Source of the DNA: Microbispora sp. NBC_01189
GTDB lineage: Bacteria; Actinomycetota; Actinomycetes; Streptosporangiales; Streptosporangiaceae
Direction: 5' to 3'
NCBI RefSeq assembly: GCF_036010665.1
Contig: NZ_CP108581.1
Coordinates: 3,577,501 to 3,641,500, forward strand
DNA: 64,000 nt
Of this stretch, positions 26,316 through 35,689 are shown piece by piece. The translations under genes and the position numbers were made by a program. Each line of letters starts with the position of its first letter. Position 1 is the first letter of the stretch. The notes beneath the pieces are model-generated. The model did no database searches, was not told the origin of the DNA, and saw nothing but the letters and a program-made list of their open reading frames with translations.

Positions 26316-27164
26316 GTGCACCACAACCGCCTGCGCACCGCGGTCCTGCTGGGGGCGCTGTCGGCGTTCCTCCTGGCGGCCGGGGTCTGGCTGGGGGGCG
26401 GGGCCGGTGCCCGGATCGCCGTCGTGGTCGCGCTCGCGACCTGCGGCGTCGCCTACTTCACGGCCGACAGGATCGCGCTGTCGGCCCTTCGGGCCCGGCC
26501 CGTGGCCGAGGTCGAGCAGCCGCACCTCTACCGTGTCGTCCGCGAGCTGTGCACGGAGACCCGCGGGCCGATGCCCCGCCTGTACGTGTCGCCGACCATG
26601 CAGCCCAACGCGTTCGCGACCGGCCGCAGCCCGCGTGACTCCGCCGTGTGCGTCACGCACGGCCTTCTCGGGCTGCTGGACGAGCGCGAGCTCAAGGGCG
26701 TGCTCGGCCACGAGCTGTCGCACATCAACAACCGGGACACGCTGATCTCGTCCGTCGCGGGCGCGCTGGCCACGATGATCACTTATTTCGGGTACGTCGG
26801 CCTCTTCTCCGGTTCGGACGACGACGAGGGGCCGGGGTTCCTCGGCGCCATCCTGGTGATGATCCTGGGCCCGGTCGCGGCGACCATGATCCAGATGGCG
26901 ATCTCGCGGTCCCGGGAGTTCGCCGCCGACGACGCGGGCGTACGGCTGACCGGCGACCCGCTGGCTCTCGCCTCGGCGCTGCGCAAGGTCGAGATGGAGG
27001 CGCGCCGGCTTCCCCTTCCGGAGAACGGCAGGCTCGCCTCCGCGGGTCACATGATGTTCGTCAACCCGTTCCGTTGCGCCGGGCTCGGCCGGCTGTTCGC
27101 GACCCATCCGCCGGTCGCCGCGCGCATCGCCCGGCTGGAGCGGATGGCCGGCTACCGGCGCTGA
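26316..27164 (+). CDS. htpX: M48 family membrane metalloprotease HtpX
   Basis: A 282-residue membrane protease. Two N-terminal helices (about 8-28 and 33-50) are followed by the zinc motif HELSH (132-136). A second hydrophobic pair lies at about 143-190, and the Glu ligand is in SREFAADDAG. HtpX degrades misfolded membrane proteins. The GTG start has GAGGAGGAG about five bases upstream. It follows nuoI by 88 bases and converges with the flavin-binding gene downstream. The order NuoI then HtpX fits the second nuo cluster of actinomycetes. Confidence 0.93.
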   Translation: MHHNRLRTAVLLGALSAFLLAAGVWLGGGAGARIAVVVALATCGVAYFTADRIALSALRARPVAEVEQPHLYRVVRELCTETRGPMPRLYVSPTMQPNAFATGRSPRDSAVCVTHGLLGLLDERELKGVLGHELSHINNRDTLISSVAGALATMITYFGYVGLFSGSDDDEGPGFLGAILVMILGPVAATMIQMAISRSREFAADDAGVRLTGDPLALASALRKVEMEARRLPLPENGRLASAGHMMFVNPFRCAGLGRLFATHPPVAARIARLERMAGYRR

Positions 27165-27192
27165 CAGGGCCCGGAGAGGGAGCAGGCGGCGT

Positions 27193-27768
27193 TCAGGAGT
27201 GCTGGCGGACCGGGTCGGTCTCCTCGGCGCCGAGCGCGGGCAGCCCGTCGATGCTCTCCCGGTTGTGCTTGGCGCGGTAGTTCCGCCGCTGCTGCACATC
27301 CTTGCGCCCGGCCCAGTCGTCGAGCAGCGCCCGGTCCTGCTCGTACGCCATGAAGGGCACCGAGTAGCCGCAGGAGTCGGCGATGCGGTCGCAGGACACC
27401 ACGATGACCGAGCGCACCCCCGGATGCGGCCCGAAGAGCGTGAGCAGATCGGAGAAGCCGGCGTCGCCGGGAGTCACCACGCGTCCGGTGCCGAAGAGCC
27501 GCACGATCTTCGGCGGCCCGGCGAAGGCGCAGAACATCAGCGTGACGCGCCCGTTGTCGCGGATGTGGGCGATGGTCTCGACGCCGCTGCCGTCGAGATC
27601 GAGGTACGCGACCGTCGTGTCGTCGATGATCGCGAAGGTGTCCCCGTAGCCCTTGGGTGACACGTTGACGTGGCCACCCTGCTCGGGGGCCGTCGCCACG
27701 AAGAAGACGGGTTGCGCGGAGATGAACTCGCGCAGCCGGTCGGTGAGCTTTTCGTAGACCTTGCCCAT
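27193..27768 (-). CDS. Pyridoxamine 5'-phosphate oxidase-like FMN/F420-binding protein
   Basis: A 191-residue split-barrel protein. VFFVATAPEQGGHVNVSPKGYGDTF is a variant opening of the PNPOx-like family (shown only for its N-terminal 60 residues), with IRDNGRVTLMFCAFAGPP and VRLFGTGRVV following. The C-terminal SCGYSVPFM and WAGRKDVQ are found in the actinobacterial subgroup. It could bind FMN or F420 and reduce small molecules, but no substrate is known. Its 3' end is 28 bases from htpX on the opposite strand. Confidence 0.88.
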   Translation of the reverse strand: MGKVYEKLTDRLREFISAQPVFFVATAPEQGGHVNVSPKGYGDTFAIIDDTTVAYLDLDGSGVETIAHIRDNGRVTLMFCAFAGPPKIVRLFGTGRVVTPGDAGFSDLLTLFGPHPGVRSVIVVSCDRIADSCGYSVPFMAYEQDRALLDDWAGRKDVQQRRNYRAKHNRESIDGLPALGAEETDPVRQHS

Positions 27769-27858
27769 ACTGCGACGATAACCCGGGCCACTCGCCCGGC
27801 AGCCACCATGTCCACAGGGTGGACTGCCGGGAGAGCGGGGGGTCAGGTGCCGGGGATG

Positions 27859-28599
27859 TCAGGTGCCAGGGTGCAGCACCCGGCGCAGGAACTCGCGGGT
27901 CCGTTCGTGCCGCGGGTCGGCGATGACCTGCTCGGGCGGCCCGTCCTCGACGATCACACCGCCGTCCATGAACACCACCCGGTCGGCGACCTCCCGGGCG
28001 AAGCCCATCTCGTGGGTGACGACGAGCATGGTCATGCCGTCCTCCGCGAGCTGCCGCATGACCGACAGCACGTCGCCGACCAGCTCGGGGTCGAGCGCCG
28101 AGGTCGGCTCGTCGAACAGCATCAGCGAGGGGTTCATGGCGAGCGCGCGGGCGATGGCCACGCGCTGCTGCTGACCACCGGACAGCTGGGGCGGATAGGC
28201 GTCGAGCTTCTCGAGCAGCCCGACCTTCTCCAGGTTCTCCCTGGCGACGCTGTCGCACTCGCCCCGGCGCCGCTTGAGCACCCGCTCCTGGGCGATCGTG
28301 ACGTTCCGCCGCACGGTCAGGTGCGGAAACAGGTTGAACTGCTGGAACACCATGCCGATCCGCCGCCGGGCGGCGTCGATGTCGACGTCCGGGTCGGTCA
28401 GGTCGACGCCGTCGACGACCACCCTGCCCGAGGTCGGCTGCTCCAGCAGGTTGACGCAGCGCAGCAGGGTCGACTTCCCCGAGCCGGACGGCCCGATCAC
28501 GCAGACCACCTGGCCGCTCTCGACCGTGAAGTCGATGCCGCGCAGGACCTCCAGGCTGCCGAACGACTTGTGCAGGTCCCTGATCTCGACGGCGCTCAT
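27859..28599 (-). CDS. Polar amino-acid ABC transporter ATP-binding protein (GlnQ/HisP type)
   Basis: A 246-residue ABC ATPase. The Walker A motif GPSGSGKST, the Q-loop [10 protein letters not shown], the signature LSGGQQQR, the Walker [13 protein letters not shown] and the switch His in VVTHEMGFA are complete. The pattern matches importers for glutamine, glutamate or other polar amino acids. ATG overlaps the permease stop (ATGA). It is the last gene of a three-gene operon, the standard order being binding protein, permease and ATPase. Confidence 0.95.
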   Translation of the reverse strand: MSAVEIRDLHKSFGSLEVLRGIDFTVESGQVVCVIGPSGSGKSTLLRCVNLLEQPTSGRVVVDGVDLTDPDVDIDAARRRIGMVFQQFNLFPHLTVRRNVTIAQERVLKRRRGECDSVARENLEKVGLLEKLDAYPPQLSGGQQQRVAIARALAMNPSLMLFDEPTSALDPELVGDVLSVMRQLAEDGMTMLVVTHEMGFAREVADRVVFMDGGVIVEDGPPEQVIADPRHERTREFLRRVLHPGT

Positions 28600-29435
28600 C
28601 GGCCCGCTCCCTGACGAGACTCCAGCCGCCTGGCGACGTACCCGAGCGGAATCGTGATCAACAGGTACGTCAGGCCGGACATGAGGATCGGCGTGGGGTT
28701 GGCGAACGTGGACGACTGGTCGTTGCCGAACTTGGCCAGCTCCACCTGCGCGGCCGTGACCCCGAGGAACAGCACCAGCGAGGAGTCCTTGAACAGCAGG
28801 ACCATCTCGTTGGTCAGCGGCGGGATCACGATCCTGATGGCCTGCGGGATCACGATCGAGACCATCGCCCGCATGTACGGCATGCCGAGCGAGCGCGCCG
28901 CCTCCATCTGACCCCTGGGCACCGCCTGCAGGCCGGCGCGGAACGTCTCGGCCATGTACGCGGCCGACACCAGGCCGAGGCCCAGCGCCGCCTGGCCGTA
29001 CACCTCGCCGGGCACGTGGAAGCCGGGGAACGCCAGCGGCAGGCTGCCGATCATCAGGAAGATGACGAGCGCGGGCAGCCCCCGGAAGATCTCGACGTAT
29101 CCGGCCGCGATCCAGCGGTACGGCGCCACCGACGACTGACGCATCAGCGCCAGCAGCAGACCGGCCAGGAACCCGAAGACGTACCCGCTGACGGTGTAGA
29201 TGACCGTGTTCCGCAGGGCGACCGTGAACAGCTGGGGGAGGCCTTCGCGGGCCACGTCGAGGTTGAGGAACGACTGACGGATCGCCCCCCAGTCGGCCAG
29301 GGCGGCGAGGACGACCACGACGACCACCAGCAGGGCGTACTGGACACCCCGGCTGATGCGCTGTTTCCGGCGCGGGCCGAGCCCCTTGCGGGGCCCGGCG
29401 GGGGAGGGCGCCTCCTGCTCGCTCACCGCACTCAT
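28596..29435 (-). CDS. Amino-acid ABC transporter permease
   Basis: A 279-residue HisM/GlnP-type permease. The N-terminal 30 residues are cytosolic and basic; five to six helices follow. The EAA loop, which contacts the ATPase, is visible in [18 protein letters not shown] and [16 protein letters not shown]. The start overlaps the binding-protein stop and the stop overlaps the ATPase start. As only one permease is present, it probably works as a homodimer. Confidence 0.95.
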   Translation of the reverse strand: MSAVSEQEAPSPAGPRKGLGPRRKQRISRGVQYALLVVVVVVLAALADWGAIRQSFLNLDVAREGLPQLFTVALRNTVIYTVSGYVFGFLAGLLLALMRQSSVAPYRWIAAGYVEIFRGLPALVIFLMIGSLPLAFPGFHVPGEVYGQAALGLGLVSAAYMAETFRAGLQAVPRGQMEAARSLGMPYMRAMVSIVIPQAIRIVIPPLTNEMVLLFKDSSLVLFLGVTAAQVELAKFGNDQSSTFANPTPILMSGLTYLLITIPLGYVARRLESRQGAGR

Positions 29436-30364
29436 GACCCGGCGGCGGGCGTCTCGGTTCCGGTCGCGGCCGGGCTCTCACCGGTCGTGGCGCCGTCGGA
29501 AGCGCCGTCCGAGGCGCCGCCGGCCGCTGCGCCCGGCTCGGTGCCGAACCACTTCTTGTAGATCGCGTTGTAGGTGCCGTCGGACTTCGCGGTCGCGAGG
29601 ACCTCGTCGACGACCTTCTTGAGCGCCTCGTTGTCCTTCTTCATGCCGATGCCGTACTGCTCACCGGTGTCGAGGCTCGCGACCTGCTCGAACTTTGCGC
29701 CGACGTCGGGCTTCTTCAGCCAGGTCAGCACGACCGGGAGGTCCTGCACGATGACGTCGGCCTGGCCGGTCTGCAGGCCGAGCAGCTCCTTGGGGGAGTC
29801 GGCGAACTCGATCGGCTCGAAGCCCTTGCGCTTGACGTAGTCGAGACCGGTTGTGGAGGCCTGCGCGCCGAGCTTGAGGTTCTTGGCCTTGACGTCGTCG
29901 AGCGAGGTGACCCCGCTGCCCTTCTTGGCCATCAGCGCCTGCGTGGCGTCGAAGTACGGGTCGGAGAACAGCAGGTTCTTCTTGCGCTCGTCGGTGATCG
30001 TCATGCCGGCGGCGGCCACGTCGCACTTGCGGGCGTTGAGCGCGGCGCCGCTCTTGATCGCCGCGAAGTCGATGTCGACGATGTCCTGCGTCACGCCGAG
30101 CTTCTTGGCGACCAGGTCGACGATGTCCACGTCGAACCCGACGACCTTGTCGCCCTGGTTGAACTGGAACGGCTCATAGGGGACGTTCGTACAGGTCGTG
30201 ATCTTGCTGCCGTTCACGAGGGCGACGGTGTTCGGGCCGGGGGTGGCCGTCGCGCCCGAGTCCGAGCCGCCCGACCCGCTCCCGCAGGCGGTCACCACGA
30301 GGACCGTCGCCAGCGCCGCCGCGCCGATGCCCGCCGCTTGCCGATAAGTGGACCAGGGAGCCAC
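29432..30364 (-). CDS. Amino-acid ABC transporter substrate-binding lipoprotein
   Basis: A 310-residue SBP family 3 protein. A signal helix and lipobox VVTAC indicate a lipid-anchored receptor. A spacer of Gly/Ser follows. The mature part has [34 protein letters not shown] and DPYFDATQ, the amino-acid-binding marks. An Ala/Thr/Gly-rich tail of about 40 residues is unusual. The GTG start follows GAGGAGG. The 109 bases upstream should hold the operon promoter. The ligand is probably glutamate, glutamine or another polar amino acid. Confidence 0.94.
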   Translation of the reverse strand: MAPWSTYRQAAGIGAAALATVLVVTACGSGSGGSDSGATATPGPNTVALVNGSKITTCTNVPYEPFQFNQGDKVVGFDVDIVDLVAKKLGVTQDIVDIDFAAIKSGAALNARKCDVAAAGMTITDERKKNLLFSDPYFDATQALMAKKGSGVTSLDDVKAKNLKLGAQASTTGLDYVKRKGFEPIEFADSPKELLGLQTGQADVIVQDLPVVLTWLKKPDVGAKFEQVASLDTGEQYGIGMKKDNEALKKVVDEVLATAKSDGTYNAIYKKWFGTEPGAAAGGASDGASDGATTGESPAATGTETPAAGS

Positions 30365-30473
30365 GCGGCCTCCTCGCTGTAGTGCGTGAACCGTACAGAG
30401 GCGCAGTTTAGGGGCACCTTATGACGCTTTTGTCACAGGGTGAGGTCTCCCGGTAACAGTTGTGGCTGTGGAG

Positions 30474-30995
30474 TCAGGGGTGCATGCCCTCGGTCAGTGT
30501 GTTGAACCTCTCCAGCATCCCGGCGAGCAGCCGCACGTCCTCCTCCGGCCAGGCGGCGAGCAGCGTGCGCAGCTGTCCCTGCCGCGCCGACCGCGCGTCG
30601 TGGAGCCGCCGGTGCCCCTCCTCGGTGAGGGCCAGCAGGTGGGCGCGGCCGTCCTCCGGGTCGGGGCTGCGGCTGATCAGCCCGAGCTCCTCCAGCACCT
30701 TGAGCTGGCGGCTGATCGTCCCCCGGCCCACCCGCAGATAGGCGGCCAGGTCGCTGGAGCGCATGGGCGAGCTCTGGTCGATCCGCACGAGCAGGCCGTA
30801 CGCCCCGGGGTCCAGCTCGGGATGCACCTTGCGTCCCATCCCGGCGGAGAACGCCTGGGAGCGCCGGAGCAGGATGGCGAGCTGCCGCTCGACCGCGCAG
30901 TACGCCTCGTGCGCCTGCTGCGCCTCCTGAACCGCCTCGTGCTTCTCGTGGTCTTCGGCCGTGGGCGGCCGGAGAGCGGTCTCCGTCTCTCGCAT
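30474..30995 (-). CDS. MarR family transcriptional regulator
   Basis: A 173-residue winged-helix regulator. The dimerisation helix holds AVERQLAILLRRSQAFSAG. The wHTH region contains MRSSDLAAYLRVGRGTISRQ and the wing LISRSPDPEDGRAHLLALT. It lies 260 bases from the end of the exporter gene at 31254, with a decayed yceI between them. MarR regulators commonly repress a neighbouring drug exporter, and inverted repeats occur in the exporter promoter at about 33885-33930. That link is an inference. Confidence 0.92.
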   Translation of the reverse strand: MRETETALRPPTAEDHEKHEAVQEAQQAHEAYCAVERQLAILLRRSQAFSAGMGRKVHPELDPGAYGLLVRIDQSSPMRSSDLAAYLRVGRGTISRQLKVLEELGLISRSPDPEDGRAHLLALTEEGHRRLHDARSARQGQLRTLLAAWPEEDVRLLAGMLERFNTLTEGMHP

Positions 30996-31028
30996 GGCCT
31001 GCCTCCTCCTGACTGACTGTGGCAGGGT

Positions 31029-31199
31029 CTACCCGCGCACCGCCTGGATGTCCAGCTCCACTTTCAGCGTCGCCCCGATCAGTGAGATGCCGGCCTGGCG
31101 ACCTGGTTGTAGGTCATCGCGAAGTCCTCCCGCCGCAGCTCCGTGCCCGCGCGGAAGGCCGCCCGCAGATGATCATCGCGCATCTCGTTGCCTGTGTCG
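31029..31199 (-). pseudogene. Decayed YceI-family gene
   Basis: On the minus strand the fragment reads DTGNEMRDDHLRA, then directly FRAGTELRREDFAMTYNQVA, then in another frame GISLIGATLKVELDIQAV and a stop. These are the start-middle, the REDFG block and the C-terminal strand of YceI-like lipid-binding proteins. The segment between the DTGNE..RDDHL block and the end is missing and one frameshift is needed, so it is an internally deleted remnant. It sits between the marR gene and the exporter. Confidence 0.6.
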
Positions 31200-31253
31200 C
31201 CTCCGGGGTACGGACCGCCGCGTGCAGCCCCCGGGGGACCGTGGTGGATCTGC

Positions 31254-33863
31254 TCATTCGGGGTGCCCCAGCCACACGTCGTACGGTTCGTCGCCCTGCC
31301 CGTCGAGGTTCAGGGAGCTCGCGACGGGCGGGTAACCGGCCGCGACGACGGTGTAGCGGCCGCCGGTGAGATCGGTGAACGCGTACTCGCCGTCCTCGCC
31401 GGTGGTCACCATGCCGACCACGTTGCCGGCGGCGTCGAGCAGGGTGACCCTGGCGTCCGCCAGCGGCACGCCGTCCCGTACGCGGACCGTGCCGCGCACC
31501 CGCGCGCCGGGCAGCAGCACGACGTCCTGCCGGGTCTGCCCGGTGCCGAGCACCTCGATCGGGACCGCCGCCGGACGGTACGCCGCACCGCTGACGGTGA
31601 GCGTGTAGGTCCCGGCGACGACGCCGGAGAAGGAGAAGCCGCCCTCGGCGCCGGTCGCACCGGTCGCGACGGCCTCGCCGCGCACGTCGGTCACCACGAC
31701 CATCGCCTCGGCGACCGGCCCGCCGTCCGTGCCGCGTACGGTGCCGACGAGCCGGCCCGAGGCCGCGAGCACCATGTCGAAGTCCACCGGCTGCTCGCCG
31801 ACGACCAGCGTGGCGACCTGCGGGTCCCGGTCGCCGGCCGACGCGATCAGCACGTACGTTCCGCCGCCCGGGGCCGTGAGCGCGTAGCCGCCGTCGTTCC
31901 GGGTGACCGTACGGCCGAGCTGGTGGCCGCGTACGTCGATCAGCGTGAGCACGGCGCGGCCCACGGGCGCGCCGTCCCGGCCGGTAACAAGCCCGCGGAT
32001 CTCCACGCCGTTCTGACCATTCTGACCACCCTGGCCGCCGAGGCCGTACGCCTCGGTCGCGAGGCTCGTGTACGGACGCTCGTGCGTGGCGGTGAGGACG
32101 GACGGCTCGGGGGTGAACGGCCGGGTCTCGAGGTGGTGGGGGACGGTGCCAAAGCCGTTGGGCGAGGTCGTCTCGGCACTCGTTGTCTCTACGCCGGCTG
32201 TGAGAGGGCGGAGAGGCGTCTGCCGGTCGCGCTGCGCGTGGCGGCCGGGCGCGGCGCCGTTCCGCCCGCGTGCGGGGTCCGTGAGGGAGGGGTCGGGCTC
32301 CGCCGGAGCCTCGGCCTGGACGGTGTGCGCGCTGGTCCGCAGCGGGACCTCCTTGATGAACAACACGGCGATCAGCGCGAGGAAGGCGACCGGCGCGGCG
32401 TAGAGGAACAGGTCGCCGATCCCGTGGCCGTACGCGCCCTCCATGGCGGTGCGGATCGGCGCGGGGAGCGCGGAGAGCTTCGGGATCGAGCCGCTCTCGG
32501 TGCCGGTTCCGCTGACGCCGATCGCGGAGAGGTTCTCCTGCAGGTAGGTCCGGACGCGGTTGACCATCACGGCGCCGAGCGCCGAGACGCCGATCGCGCC
32601 GCCGAGGGAGCGGAAGAACGCGACGACCGCGCTGCCCGCGCCCAGTTCCTCGGCGCGCACCTGGTTCTGCACGGCGAGCACGAGGTTCTGCTGGCTCATG
32701 CCGATGCCCATGCCGACGAGGAACATGAAGACGGCGACGAGCCAGTAGTCGGTGTCGTACCGCAGCGTGCCCATGAACGCGAAGCCGGCGGTGAGGAAGA
32801 ACGTGCCGCCGACGAGGAAGACCTTCCAGCGCCCGGTGCGGGTGATGATCTGCCCGGAGATGGTGGAGGAGAGCGCGAGGCCGAGGATCATCGGCAGCGT
32901 CATCAGGCCGGCCACGGTGGGCGTCTCGCCGCGGGCGAGCTGGAAGTACTGGCTGAGGAACGTCGTGCCGCCGAACATGCCCACGCCGACCAGGACGCTG
33001 GCGACCACGGCGAGGCTGATCGTACGGATCCGGAACAGGTGCAGCGGGACGATCGGCTCCCTGGCCTTCGTCTCCACCAGCAGGAACAGCGCGGCGAGCA
33101 CGACCGCCCCGCCGACCATCGCGCCGGTCTGCCACGACAGCCAGTCGTACCTGGTGCCGGCGAAGGAGACCCAGACCAGCAGCAGCGAGACCGAGGCCGC
33201 GATCAGGACCGAGCCGCCCCAGTCGATGCGCACGTCACGCTTGACCACCGGCAGGTGCAGGGTCTTCTGCAGCACGATCAGCGAGATGATCGCGAACGGC
33301 ACGCCGACGTAGAAGCACCAGCGCCAGCCGAGCCACGATGTGTCGACGATCAGGCCGCCGATGAGCGGGCCGCCGATCGTGCCGACGGCGAACACCGCGC
33401 CGAGGTAACCCGAGTAGCGGCCCCGCTCGCGCGGCGGGATCATCGCCGCCATGATGACCTGGGCGAGGGCGGTCAGGCCGCCGACGCCGAGGCCCTGCAC
33501 CACCCGCGCCCCGATCAGCATCGAGGGGTTCTGCGACAGGCCGGCGATCGCCGAGCCGACCACGTAGATGGTCAGTCCGAGCTGGATCAGCAACTTCTTG
33601 CTGAACAGGTCGGCGAGCTTGCCCCAGAGCGGCGTCGAGACCGTGGTCGCGAGCAGCGTCGCGGTGATCACCCACGTGTACGTCGTCTCGTCCGCGTGCA
33701 GTTCCGCCGTGATCGTCGGCAGCGCGTTCGCCACGACGGTGGACGACAGAATCGCGACGAACATCCCCAGCATCAGACCCGAGAGCGCCTCCAGGATCTC
33801 CCGGTGCGTCATCGCGGGGGCCGCCGCGCCCGGCGGCGTCTCCCTGGTCATCGCGTTCGCCAT
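31254..33863 (-). CDS. DHA2-type MFS exporter with three C-terminal carboxypeptidase-regulatory-like repeats
   Basis: An 869-residue protein. Residues about 10-520 form a 14-helix EmrB/QacA-type drug:proton antiporter (LSSTVVANALPTI, GRYSGYLGAVFAVG, motif C GTIGGPLIGG, MSQQNLVLAVQNQ). A Pro-rich linker follows. Residues about 605-869 are three tandem beta-sandwich repeats of the carboxypeptidase-regulatory-like type (G-x-V.. P-x-A-x-V.. G-x-Y/F patterns at GLVTGRDGAPVGRAVLTL, LVGTVRGTDGGPVAEAMVVV, RGTVRVRDGVPLADARVTLL). ATG 33863 has GAGGGG eight bases upstream. The substrate is unknown; the tail may bind a cell-wall or polymer ligand. Confidence 0.92.
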   Translation of the reverse strand: MANAMTRETPPGAAAPAMTHREILEALSGLMLGMFVAILSSTVVANALPTITAELHADETTYTWVITATLLATTVSTPLWGKLADLFSKKLLIQLGLTIYVVGSAIAGLSQNPSMLIGARVVQGLGVGGLTALAQVIMAAMIPPRERGRYSGYLGAVFAVGTIGGPLIGGLIVDTSWLGWRWCFYVGVPFAIISLIVLQKTLHLPVVKRDVRIDWGGSVLIAASVSLLLVWVSFAGTRYDWLSWQTGAMVGGAVVLAALFLLVETKAREPIVPLHLFRIRTISLAVVASVLVGVGMFGGTTFLSQYFQLARGETPTVAGLMTLPMILGLALSSTISGQIITRTGRWKVFLVGGTFFLTAGFAFMGTLRYDTDYWLVAVFMFLVGMGIGMSQQNLVLAVQNQVRAEELGAGSAVVAFFRSLGGAIGVSALGAVMVNRVRTYLQENLSAIGVSGTGTESGSIPKLSALPAPIRTAMEGAYGHGIGDLFLYAAPVAFLALIAVLFIKEVPLRTSAHTVQAEAPAEPDPSLTDPARGRNGAAPGRHAQRDRQTPLRPLTAGVETTSAETTSPNGFGTVPHHLETRPFTPEPSVLTATHERPYTSLATEAYGLGGQGGQNGQNGVEIRGLVTGRDGAPVGRAVLTLIDVRGHQLGRTVTRNDGGYALTAPGGGTYVLIASAGDRDPQVATLVVGEQPVDFDMVLAASGRLVGTVRGTDGGPVAEAMVVVTDVRGEAVATGATGAEGGFSFSGVVAGTYTLTVSGAAYRPAAVPIEVLGTGQTRQDVVLLPGARVRGTVRVRDGVPLADARVTLLDAAGNVVGMVTTGEDGEYAFTDLTGGRYTVVAAGYPPVASSLNLDGQGDEPYDVWLGHPE

Positions 33864-33884
33864 CAAAGCCCCTCTGTGCTTGAA

Positions 33885-33930
33885 CTTAGTTTCCCTAAGC
33901 AATCATAACTTGATCGTTGCTTGAGGCAAC
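33885..33930. promoter_or_regulatory. Inverted repeats in the exporter promoter (candidate MarR operator)
   Basis: Two short perfect inverted repeats lie upstream of the exporter: CTTAG-TTTCC-CTAAG at 33885-33899 and GTTGC-TTGAG-GCAAC at 33916-33930. An AAGCAA...TTGCTT pair also links them. They lie in an AT-rich stretch within 70 bases of the start codon, as expected for a repressor site of the nearby MarR regulator. Confidence 0.5.
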
Positions 33931-34114
33931 CAAATGGTCATGGCCCTGAGGGTGCTGGGAACATAACAAAGGCCCCGAACCCGCAGGTCAAGGCCTTAGA
34001 GCTGATTTCCGCCTGTGACCGGCATCACCTGCTGACGCAGGTGCCCGTTACTCATGCGTGAGAGCAGCCTTCGGCTTAGCCTAAAGATGTCGATCCTTCA
34101 GGAAGGTCGCTCCC

Positions 34115-35323
34115 ATGCAGGACGCCAGCACGGACCCCCGGCGCATCGGAGACAACGTCCGCCGGGCACGGCGCTACCGGGGCAAGAGCATCAGCGAACT
34201 CGCCGGCCTGATCGGCAGGTCGAAGGGCTGGTTGTCGAAGATCGAGAACGGGCTCCTGCCGCTCGACAAGCGCGGGGACATCGCGGCGATCGCCGATGCG
34301 CTGGAGGTATCCGCGGTCGACCTGATCGGCGAGTCCGCCTCGGCGATCCCGCGCGTGCGGCGGTACGGCGACATCATGCGCCTGCGGGAGGTGCTGCTGG
34401 ACTCCACGCTGACCTCACCGCCGGACGTGGCTGCGCGATCTCTGGCTGACATCGCCGCCGGGTTCGACAGGGAGATTCTCGCCGCCCGGCAGGCCTCCGA
34501 CCACGCCACCCTGTGCCGCCTTCTGCCCGACGTCGTCGCCGAACTGCACGTCCATGCGGTCGCCGAAGACGAGCGGGACCGTACGACCGCGCTTCGGCTG
34601 CTCGTCGACGCGTGCGCCGCGACGACGTTCCTACTCCGCCACAACGGTCAGATCGACCTCGCGTGGATCGCCGCCGACCGCGCCGCGCAGGCCGCCGCGC
34701 TGCTCGACGACCCGATCACGACTGGTGCGGCCATTTTCGCCCAGGCGCACGCACGCCCCTCGGCCGCCCGCGTCCGCGCGCTGCGTACGGCCGGTACCGC
34801 CGCCGACGCCATCGAGCCGTACCTCGGCGACGACCGCCGGGCGCATGAGGTGTACGGAATGCTGCGCCTGTCGGCCGCGCTCGCGCACGCGATCGAGGGC
34901 AATCACGACGCGGCGCGCGACCAGGCAGACGAGGCGTCCGCGGTCGCGGATCGGGTCGGGGACCACCCGGACGCCTGGCAGTGGTTCGGCCCGTCGAACG
35001 TCGGGACCTGGCGCTGCCTGCTCGCGGTCGAGGCCGGTGAGCCCCGGGAGGCGTTGCGGTACGGCTCGGCCGTGGACCGTTCGGCGCTGGCCAGCCGTGG
35101 CCGGGAGTCGTCACTCCATGTCGAGATGGCCCGGGCGCACGCCATGCTCGGCGACACCGCGGCGTCCGTGGCCGCGCTGCGCACCGCCGAGCGGCTCGCG
35201 GCGCCCCGGGTCCATCACAACCCGCTCGTTCGGGAGCTGGTCACGAGCCAGCTTGAGCGTGCCCGCCGGGAGGCCGGAGGGCGGGAACTACGTGGCCTGG
35301 CCTACCGGATGGGCGTGATGTAG
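34115..35323 (+). CDS. XRE family regulator with TPR-like C-terminal domain
   Basis: A 402-residue regulator. Residues about 8-62 are a helix-turn-helix (RRARRYRGKSISELAGLIG, SKGWLSKIENG). The rest is an alpha-solenoid of the kind found in actinobacterial XRE regulators (VYGMLRLSAALAHAIEGNH, RTAERLAAPR). ATG 34115 follows AGGAAGG by about eight bases. It is followed by two small proteins (35474, 35686), the arrangement seen for WhiJ-like regulators with small partner proteins. No target is shown. Confidence 0.9.
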   Translation: MQDASTDPRRIGDNVRRARRYRGKSISELAGLIGRSKGWLSKIENGLLPLDKRGDIAAIADALEVSAVDLIGESASAIPRVRRYGDIMRLREVLLDSTLTSPPDVAARSLADIAAGFDREILAARQASDHATLCRLLPDVVAELHVHAVAEDERDRTTALRLLVDACAATTFLLRHNGQIDLAWIAADRAAQAAALLDDPITTGAAIFAQAHARPSAARVRALRTAGTAADAIEPYLGDDRRAHEVYGMLRLSAALAHAIEGNHDAARDQADEASAVADRVGDHPDAWQWFGPSNVGTWRCLLAVEAGEPREALRYGSAVDRSALASRGRESSLHVEMARAHAMLGDTAASVAALRTAERLAAPRVHHNPLVRELVTSQLERARREAGGRELRGLAYRMGVM

Positions 35324-35473
35324 CAAGGTTTCCGCGCGGAAACCCTCACAGGGTGGGTCGGCTTTACCGTCTGTCACATGTCACGTGGCGTATTCATGGC
35401 GTCACAGAAGCGGACCCGCCGCAGTGGTAGCGCACCGGGGCGGGTCCTTGACCGGACAGCGGAGGTCCGACCC

Positions 35474-35689
35474 GTGCCACACGATATGACCAAGGCCCCC
35501 CTCGCGACGATCCCGGGCTGGCAGCTCTGGCTGTCCGACGCCGGCCGATTCTGGGCGACCCGAGACCGGCCGTTCACGGTGCCGCAGATGCGAGCGGGGG
35601 CCGAACGCACCGTCGACGCCGACGACCTCGGCCAGCTTCTTGAGACGGTGGCCGCGCAGGAGGCCCGAGCCGAGCAAGCGGTCCCGTGA
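35474..35689 (+). CDS. Small protein downstream of the XRE regulator
   Basis: A 71-residue protein. GTG 35474 is chosen because a perfect GGAGGT lies seven bases upstream; longer in-frame starts at 35378 and 35396 have no such site. GWQLWLSDAGRFWATRDRPF and DADDLGQLLETVAAQ are visible. It overlaps the next gene by GTGA. Similar small proteins often follow XRE regulators in actinomycetes, but their role is not known to me. Confidence 0.65.
   Translation: MPHDMTKAPLATIPGWQLWLSDAGRFWATRDRPFTVPQMRAGAERTVDADDLGQLLETVAAQEARAEQAVP

Noticed and set aside
31188-33908. A 900-residue plus-strand protein opposite the exporter
   Set aside because: It is a GC-rich antisense frame, rich in Arg, Gly and His, with no family features; the minus-strand frame has clear exporter motifs.
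33968-33998. Inverted AAGGCC/GGCCTT pair as a terminator
   Set aside because: The 6-base arms with a long loop and no T-run are too weak to call.
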